Shown piece after piece: positions 58,900-64,000 of a stretch of DNA of 64,000 nucleotides (within the stretch, counting starts at the first letter, position 1; each line of letters starts with the position of its first letter). The position numbers and the translations under genes are program-made. The DNA comes from Bacteroidaceae bacterium (GTDB lineage Bacteria; Bacteroidota; Bacteroidia; Bacteroidales; Bacteroidaceae): positions 186,001 through 250,000 of the forward strand of contig JAFUFK010000012.1 of NCBI GenBank assembly GCA_017469925.1, read 5' to 3'. The notes beneath the pieces were generated by a model. The model was given only the letters and a program-made list of their open reading frames with translations. It was not told where the DNA came from and searched no databases.

Positions 58900-60930
58900 C
58901 TAATCCAGCCCCTTCCGTATCTGCATGGCAAAGCCTCCGCCCGGGGCCATGTGGATGCGGAGTAGGGGAGCGTGGTTGACTTGCATCTGCTCCTTCCTGT
59001 AGTCCGTAGCGACACGGTGGGCATTCGCTCCGTCGGCGAACAGTACGGCCTGCCACTCGCCTTCGGGCAGGAAGGAGAGGGGAATCTCCATGTCGCGTGC
59101 GTCCCAGTTCGTCTCGCCGGCCAGATAGTAGTTGCCTGCTTTGTCGGTGCGCAGGGCGATGATGTATTCGCCCAACCGTCCGTCGATGATGTCCATAGAC
59201 TCGTACATTGGAGGCAGACTTGCGATGAAATGGGCGCATTCGGGCTCTTTCTCATAGGCCGACGGGCTGTCGGCCAGCATGGTCAGGGGCGATTCGTGGA
59301 CGACGTAGTGGGCCAACTGATGGCACCGCGTGCCCATAGTCATCGGATTGGAATAGACGGGCTGATAGTCCTGCCGAGTAGCATTTCGCATGCCGCCTGG
59401 CGTGAAATCGACGTAGCCCGCCTGCCCGCGGATGAAGGGGAAACTGACGTCGTACAGGGGCATATCCCGCTCGTCGTGCTTGGTCCACTTCACCTCCTCC
59501 ATGCCAAAGACGGCCTCGAAGTTGATGACGTTTGGCCAGGTGCGTTGGATACCCGTCGGGGCGTAGATACCATGATAGTCGAGGACAAGATGGTGGCGGG
59601 CGCAGGCCTCCGCGATGCGATAGGTCATTTGTACTGCCTCTTGGTCGTTGCGGTCGAGGAAATCGACCTTGAAGCCCGCAATGCCCATGTCGGCATACTG
59701 CTTGCAGGCAGCCTCGAGTTGGTCGTCGAGCACGTTGAAGACCGTCCAAAGAATCAGTCGGACACCCTTCTGCCGGGCGTATTCGACCAACTGGGGAAGG
59801 TCGATGTCGGGGATGGTCCGAAGCATGTCGCCCGACTTCGGATTATACCAACCTTCGTCGAGGATGACGTACTCCAGATGGTGGCTGGCGGCGAAGTCGA
59901 TGTAGTGGCGGTAGGTCTCCGTATTGATGCCGGCCTCGAAGGGGACACTGGAGAGCCCCCAGTCGTTCCACCAGTCCCATGCCACATGGCCTGGACGAAT
60001 CCACGAAGTGTCCGAGACGCGCGAGGGAGAGGCCAACGCATATACCATATTATTCATGGGCATCTCCTTGTCCTCATGAGCAATAGCCAAGATGCGCCAG
60101 GGGAAGGTGCGGTTGCCCTGGCCTTGGGCAATGAAGTCCTCTACGCCAGTGACATATTTCTGCATGCGCCAGGGGTAGTGGTCGAAGGTCTTGGGATAGT
60201 GGGCAAAATCGCCACGAAGTCCTTCGACGGGCTTCCCCAGTCGCATGACGTGCTTGGCCCGGTCGCCGCAGGGGAGGAGGAACATGCCCGGATAGTCTTC
60301 CCCGTCGCTCTCTAAAATGGTGACTTTGGCCTTCTCGCAATCAATCGTTACCGGCAGGAAGGCTTCGATGGCCCTTGTCTGCGACAGAGGTGCTTCCGTA
60401 TAGACGTTCTGGAAGGCCGTCGCCTTGGGATTCTTCTCGTTGGTGGAGTAGGGGATGTAGGCCTTGCGGTCGTCGCCGAAATTGAACTCTGCCAGTTCGT
60501 CCTTCACCCTCCACGACTTCTTATCATAGGAAGTGGTAAAAAAGCGATAGGCCACCCCCTCGTTATAGGCACGGAACTCCACGTTCACGCCATTCTTGTT
60601 CTTGACGATAAGTTGGTTGTATGCCACGTCGAACTCGGCCTGCCTGTAGTTGGGGGCCACGAGGTGCTCTCTTATCAGTTTGGGCTTGGACAGGGAGTAG
60701 CGATTTTTGCCCATTTCATCGAGGAAAAGTGCAATCTGGTTGTCCAGAGCATAGATGTTGCGGTCCGTCAGTTCGCCCTCGAAGACGGTGTAGCTCAGTT
60801 GCCCGTCCCGGGTGTTGACGAACACCTTCAGTCGTCCGTCGGGCGAAGTCAGGTGGGTGGGTACCAGTTGTGCCGCTGCACAAAGCAGCGTATATCCTGC
60901 GAAGAGTAGGAGGATGGCCAGTCTTTTCAT
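58900..60930 (-). CDS. Glycoside hydrolase family 97
   Basis: 676 residues with signal peptide (MKRLAILLLFAGYTLLCAAA). N-terminal beta-sandwich (TSPDGRLKVFVNTRDGQLSY), then a barrel with AWDWWNDWGLSSVPFEAGIN, ILDEGWYNPKSGDMLRT, GFKVDFLDRNDQ, DYHGIYAPTGIQRTWPN and FEAVFGMEEVKWTKHDERD, all GH97 landmarks. The family includes inverting alpha-glucosidases (SusB) and retaining alpha-galactosidases; which applies here needs alignment of the catalytic residues. Calcium-binding, periplasmic. 3 bp downstream of the DUF6055 gene on the same strand. Confidence 0.95.
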   Translation of the reverse strand: MKRLAILLLFAGYTLLCAAAQLVPTHLTSPDGRLKVFVNTRDGQLSYTVFEGELTDRNIYALDNQIALFLDEMGKNRYSLSKPKLIREHLVAPNYRQAEFDVAYNQLIVKNKNGVNVEFRAYNEGVAYRFFTTSYDKKSWRVKDELAEFNFGDDRKAYIPYSTNEKNPKATAFQNVYTEAPLSQTRAIEAFLPVTIDCEKAKVTILESDGEDYPGMFLLPCGDRAKHVMRLGKPVEGLRGDFAHYPKTFDHYPWRMQKYVTGVEDFIAQGQGNRTFPWRILAIAHEDKEMPMNNMVYALASPSRVSDTSWIRPGHVAWDWWNDWGLSSVPFEAGINTETYRHYIDFAASHHLEYVILDEGWYNPKSGDMLRTIPDIDLPQLVEYARQKGVRLILWTVFNVLDDQLEAACKQYADMGIAGFKVDFLDRNDQEAVQMTYRIAEACARHHLVLDYHGIYAPTGIQRTWPNVINFEAVFGMEEVKWTKHDERDMPLYDVSFPFIRGQAGYVDFTPGGMRNATRQDYQPVYSNPMTMGTRCHQLAHYVVHESPLTMLADSPSAYEKEPECAHFIASLPPMYESMDIIDGRLGEYIIALRTDKAGNYYLAGETNWDARDMEIPLSFLPEGEWQAVLFADGANAHRVATDYRKEQMQVNHAPLLRIHMAPGGGFAMQIRKGLD

Positions 60931-60933
60931 GAT

Positions 60934-62130
60934 TTACTTGAATGTATAGTTGTACGTGTGAGGTTCTTCATGGGCAGCCCGCTTGTACTCGCCCAGCGGA
61001 TAGCCGGTCACTACGAGATAGACGGCCTTGGCGTCCGATGGCACTTGCAGCGTGGCCACGCCCTTCTGCCTTGTGACAATCTCTCCGTAGGTCGCCTCTG
61101 CCTGGTCGTTGACGGCCACAAGGCGGTAGGCATAGCCCTTCCCCTTTTCGCCGGAGAACTGTATCTTGCACTTCTCTCCTCTCCCTTCTCCCTTCTTCAC
61201 TTCTATGACGTTTGCCCCATACATCTCAAGTGGCTTGTCGTTCAGAAACTCCCCGGCATATCGTTTGCTGGCCTCGTGCTTGCCAGGGAAGTCGAAGGTC
61301 AGCAGTCGCGAGTAGCAATCGACCACCTCGCGTGCAAAGTCTTCCGTCGAAAGGCCGAACATGCGCATATAGGTCTGGGCGGGGTCTTCTCTCCGCTCTC
61401 CTTGTCGGAAAAGGTCGGCCATCACCGTCAGCCCGTGCTTCATGCTCCAGTATTCCAGTACGTAGGGCGAGCGATAGATGTTCTCGCCAGCCATGAAACG
61501 CAGGTTGGCGTCCTTGATGAAAGCCCGCCAATGGTAGTTCTCGTCGGTCGTCCACTCGGGATTGACGTTCCAGAGCATCCACTGCGAGCACATCTCAAAG
61601 ATTCCGCCTCCCATTCCGTGCCCCTGTCCGTCGCACGAGATCTGAATCTGGAACGAGTGGCCCAGTTCGTGGGCGATACAGTTCAGGCGCTTGTCCTGCA
61701 CACGGTTCGGCGCAATCCACAGGGCGCCAATCACGTCGTCGTAGCATCCGCCGTAGGCCGTGCCTTCGAGCGAATAGTTCAGCATCACCATCATCTTATA
61801 CTGCTCGGCCTTGCTGCCCGGCAGGGTAAAGCGCATCATGTCACGATAGACCTGGTAGAAGTACTCCAGGCGCGAGAGCAGATTAGGCAGGTCCACCGTC
61901 ATCCGATGGCCGTCGAGGTCGGGCGCCTTCGACAGGTCGGGCCCGAAGCCTTTCTCCCAGAAGAGCACCACGTTAGGCGTTTCCGCCATTCGGCTGTAGC
62001 TCCATTTCGATGCTGGGTCGTTGAAGTCGTTCTGACGCAGTTCCTCAGGGATGTAGATAGCCTTCCCGGTCTGTGCAAATGTAAGGATTTGGGAAAGCGC
62101 AAAGAGTGCAAGAATGATACGTTTTTTCAT
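60934..62130 (-). CDS. DUF6055-type secreted protein with HExxH motif
   Basis: 398 residues with signal peptide (MKKRIILALFALSQILTFAQ). HELGHSFQIQISCDGQGHGM gives HExxH in a metallopeptidase-like setting; NVVLFWEKGFGPDL and GGGIFEMCSQWMLWNVNPEW are characteristic of DUF6055 proteins. A short Lys/Glu/Gly run (VKKGEGRGEKCKIQF) is coded by a purine-rich simple repeat at about 61165-61200. Likely periplasmic or surface, in an operon with GH97 and possibly GHL10, so it may act on glycoproteins or plant/host glycans. Activity not shown. Confidence 0.8.
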   Translation of the reverse strand: MKKRIILALFALSQILTFAQTGKAIYIPEELRQNDFNDPASKWSYSRMAETPNVVLFWEKGFGPDLSKAPDLDGHRMTVDLPNLLSRLEYFYQVYRDMMRFTLPGSKAEQYKMMVMLNYSLEGTAYGGCYDDVIGALWIAPNRVQDKRLNCIAHELGHSFQIQISCDGQGHGMGGGIFEMCSQWMLWNVNPEWTTDENYHWRAFIKDANLRFMAGENIYRSPYVLEYWSMKHGLTVMADLFRQGERREDPAQTYMRMFGLSTEDFAREVVDCYSRLLTFDFPGKHEASKRYAGEFLNDKPLEMYGANVIEVKKGEGRGEKCKIQFSGEKGKGYAYRLVAVNDQAEATYGEIVTRQKGVATLQVPSDAKAVYLVVTGYPLGEYKRAAHEEPHTYNYTFK

Positions 62131-62202
62131 GTTTTAAGTTTTATTATGGGCAAAGATAGTAATAATTTTTGACTTTTAATTTCTACTTATCAATTTCTTT
62201 AG

Positions 62203-62210
62203 TATCTTTG
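62203..62210 (+). promoter_or_regulatory. -7 element TATCTTTG of the cstA gene
   Basis: TATCTTTG 28 nt before the ATG at 62238, in an AT-rich divergent region. Confidence 0.7.
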
Positions 62211-62237
62211 TAGCATAATTTATAGAAAGCACGCGCG

Positions 62238-63662
62238 ATGATTACATTCTCTGTGGCCTTGGTAGCCCTTTTGGTGGGCTACGTCATATACGGCATGCTG
62301 GTGGAGAAAGTGTTCGGCATAGAGCCCGACCGCAAGACTCCCTCCTTCACAAAGCGCGATGGCGTCGATTACATGCCGATGCCCCGCTGGAAGGTCTTCC
62401 TCATTCAGTTTCTCAACATTGCGGGCACGGGCCCCATCTTTGGCGCCATCATGGGCATACAGTTTGGTCCTGCGGCCTATCTGTGGATTGTCCTCGGCTG
62501 CATCTTCATCGGAGGCTTCCACGATTATATGTCTGGCATGATTAGCCTGCGGAAGGACGGCCTCTCGCTCCCTGAGGTACTTGGCGACGAACTCGGCACT
62601 GGCGTGCGTTACCTGATGCGCCTTCTGTCGATGCTCTTGCTCGTCCTTGTGGGCACTGTGTTCGTGGTTACTCCAGCCGACCTCTTGGCCGAGATGACCT
62701 CAGGCTTCACCTGGTCCAGTTCCCTCGTGTGGTTCTTCGTGATACTACTTTATTACGCGCTGGCCACGATGCTCCCCATCTCGACACTCATCGGCCGCCT
62801 CTATCCCCTGTTTGGCTTCGCACTTCTGCTGATGGCCGTGTTGGCCGGCTATGGCATCTACACGAAGACAGGCTTCCTGCCCGAACTTGCCGACGGTCTT
62901 TCGGGGCACCATCCTAAGGGCCTGCCCGTCTTCCCAATGCTCTGCATCACCATCGCCTGCGGAGCCGTCAGCGGTTTCCACGGAACGCAGAGCCCCATCA
63001 TGTCGCGTTGCCTGAAGAACGAGCGCGACGGCCGCATCGTCTTCTACGGAGCCATGATTACGGAGGGCGTAGTAGCCCTGATATGGGCAGCAGCAGCCAT
63101 CAAGTACGCCGGCTCCTACGAGCACCTGGCCGAGTTGGGCACGCCCGCCGTGGTGGTTAACATGGTCTGCAACACCTGGTTTGGAACCGTCGGTGCCATC
63201 CTGGCCGTCCTGGGCGTGGTGGCAGCCCCCATCACTTCCGGCGATACGGCCTTCCGCTCGGCCCGTCTGATTGTGGCCGACATGCTCCACATCAACCAGA
63301 AGCACTTTGCCAATCGTTTCCTCATTGCCATCCCCATGTTCCTGATAGCCATCGCCCTGCGATTTATCGACTTCAATGTCCTTTGGCGCTATTTTGCCTG
63401 GACCAACCAGACTCTGGCCTGCGTCACGCTGTGGGCCGTCACCGTCTGGATGGCCCGTCGTGGCAAGTGCTTCTGGATGGGCTTCCTGCCTGCCCTGTTC
63501 ATGACGATGGTCTGCACCAGCTATATCCTCATTGCCCCGGAGGGCCTCGAACTGCCCCTGCGTCCCAGTCTCTGGGCGGGTTTGGCCGTGACGTTGCTCT
63601 CTGCCTACCTTTTCCTGAAGTGGAAGATTAGTTACAAACCCTATAAAACGAAAAAGTTATGA
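62238..63662 (+). CDS. cstA: CstA family carbon-starvation/peptide-pyruvate transporter
   Basis: 474 residues with about 12 or more membrane segments; short form of the family (E. coli CstA is about 700). Motifs: VDYMPMPRWKVFLIQFLNIA, GTGPIFGAIMGIQFGPAAYL, GGFHDYMSGMISLRKDG, GFHGTQSPIMSRCLKNERDG and APITSGDTAFRSARLIVADM. CstA and BtsT proteins import pyruvate and possibly peptides. Its stop overlaps the next gene by 4 nt (ATGA). Confidence 0.92.
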   Translation: MITFSVALVALLVGYVIYGMLVEKVFGIEPDRKTPSFTKRDGVDYMPMPRWKVFLIQFLNIAGTGPIFGAIMGIQFGPAAYLWIVLGCIFIGGFHDYMSGMISLRKDGLSLPEVLGDELGTGVRYLMRLLSMLLLVLVGTVFVVTPADLLAEMTSGFTWSSSLVWFFVILLYYALATMLPISTLIGRLYPLFGFALLLMAVLAGYGIYTKTGFLPELADGLSGHHPKGLPVFPMLCITIACGAVSGFHGTQSPIMSRCLKNERDGRIVFYGAMITEGVVALIWAAAAIKYAGSYEHLAELGTPAVVVNMVCNTWFGTVGAILAVLGVVAAPITSGDTAFRSARLIVADMLHINQKHFANRFLIAIPMFLIAIALRFIDFNVLWRYFAWTNQTLACVTLWAVTVWMARRGKCFWMGFLPALFMTMVCTSYILIAPEGLELPLRPSLWAGLAVTLLSAYLFLKWKISYKPYKTKKL

Positions 63663-64000
63663 TGAAGAAATCTGTTTTGGCCCTCCTGCTGGCCGTTGTA
63701 AGTCTGAGTGCCAATGCCCAGTTCGATAAGGGCACTTACTACCTGAATACCTCTCTCACAGGCTTGAGCATGAGCTACAGTAAGGACTCTAAGTTCCATC
63801 TTGGCTTCGAGGCCACTGGCGGTTATTTCATCGACGACTGCTGGATGCCCTACGGTCGCCTTGGGTTCAACCATCAGGCCGAGAACGGTCCCGACCGCAA
63901 CAGCTTCGAGTTGGGTGCCGGCACACGCTACTACTTCAAGCGCACGGGCATCTACCTCAGCGGTGGCCTGCTCTATGAGTTCGTATCGCGTCCCCTCGTC
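63659..64000 (+). CDS. Outer-membrane beta-barrel protein, truncated by the window edge
   Basis: 114 codons visible. Signal peptide from tandem ATG codons (MMKKSVLALLLAVVSLSANA), then FDKGTYYLNTSLTGLSMSYS, LGFEATGGYFIDDCWMPYGR and FELGAGTRYYFKRTGIYLSG, the alternating strands of a small OmpA/OprF-like barrel. Starts at the stop codon of cstA, so co-translated. Incomplete; size unknown. Confidence 0.82.
   Translation, partial: MMKKSVLALLLAVVSLSANAQFDKGTYYLNTSLTGLSMSYSKDSKFHLGFEATGGYFIDDCWMPYGRLGFNHQAENGPDRNSFELGAGTRYYFKRTGIYLSGGLLYEFVSRPLV

Noticed and set aside
58972-60315. 447-codon plus-strand frame opposite GH97, and 60958-62172 opposite the DUF6055 gene
   Set aside because: Shadows; the minus-strand genes have signal peptides and family motifs.

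Overview
The window looks like a chromosome segment from a Bacteroidales bacterium, most likely Prevotellaceae. Evidence: Bacteroidetes-type promoters (TTTG, about 19-20 nt, TAnnTTTG) in front of many genes; few Shine-Dalgarno sites; the Bacteroidetes trp order B-E-G-D-C-(F)-A; a C10 (streptopain-like) protease; GH97, GH27 and CotH secreted proteins; an HU-HIG protein; and a shared C-terminal tail of the form YDLSGRxV...GxYIxNGxK on several secreted proteins. Most core genes are GC-rich. Several blocks (about 35-40 kb, 42-44 kb, 45.5-48.8 kb and 49.3-51.2 kb) are clearly more AT-rich and look acquired.

Layout. 1-12.6 kb: a truncated CotH protein, an AmpG-like permease, a large secreted protein, a receiver-like/pyruvate-phosphate-dikinase-N protein, gdhA and a GH27 enzyme. 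12.8-20.5 kb: an AlkZ-related gene, then a trp operon with a Trp-rich leader peptide and a clear intrinsic terminator, but without trpF; then panE. 20.5-31.4 kb: tcdA, an acyltransferase, serB, a BRO-N gene, an ECF sigma factor with a membrane tail, a lipoprotein, trhA, a tyrosine phosphatase, a YgjP-like metallopeptidase, a second CotH protein and AlkD. 32-38.8 kb: a block flanked by two 218-bp copies of the 3' end of an SDR gene, holding a C10 protease, a surface protein, a small acidic protein, an HTH protein and a decayed GH43/CBM6 remnant. 38.9-45.6 kb: a structured RNA candidate, small exported proteins, HU, an MFS pump, TraB/GumN, KilA-N, an FMN reductase and a broken lipocalin gene. 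45.5-48.9 kb: a probable anti-phage module (SLOG/HTH/PD-(D/E)XK nuclease; AAA ATPase plus DUF4276 TOPRIM-like protein) bounded by a 20-bp repeat of the lipocalin 3' end. 49-57 kb: a membrane-anchored deiminase behind a structured leader, nifJ and an AAA_14 ATPase. 57-64 kb: GHL10, GH97 and a DUF6055 protein, cstA and an outer-membrane barrel running off the right edge.

Two patterns stand out. First, five intergenic arrays, each built from its own short palindrome repeated at 22-24 bp (two helical turns), at 12.65, 26.83, 40.25, 51.28 and 58.80 kb. The palindromes differ completely in sequence but the period is shared; I cannot assign this to a known element. Second, three separate cargo blocks (after serB, lipocalin and SDR genes) are bounded by direct repeats of the 3' end of the neighbouring gene, which suggests a shared route of insertion or rearrangement without a visible integrase.
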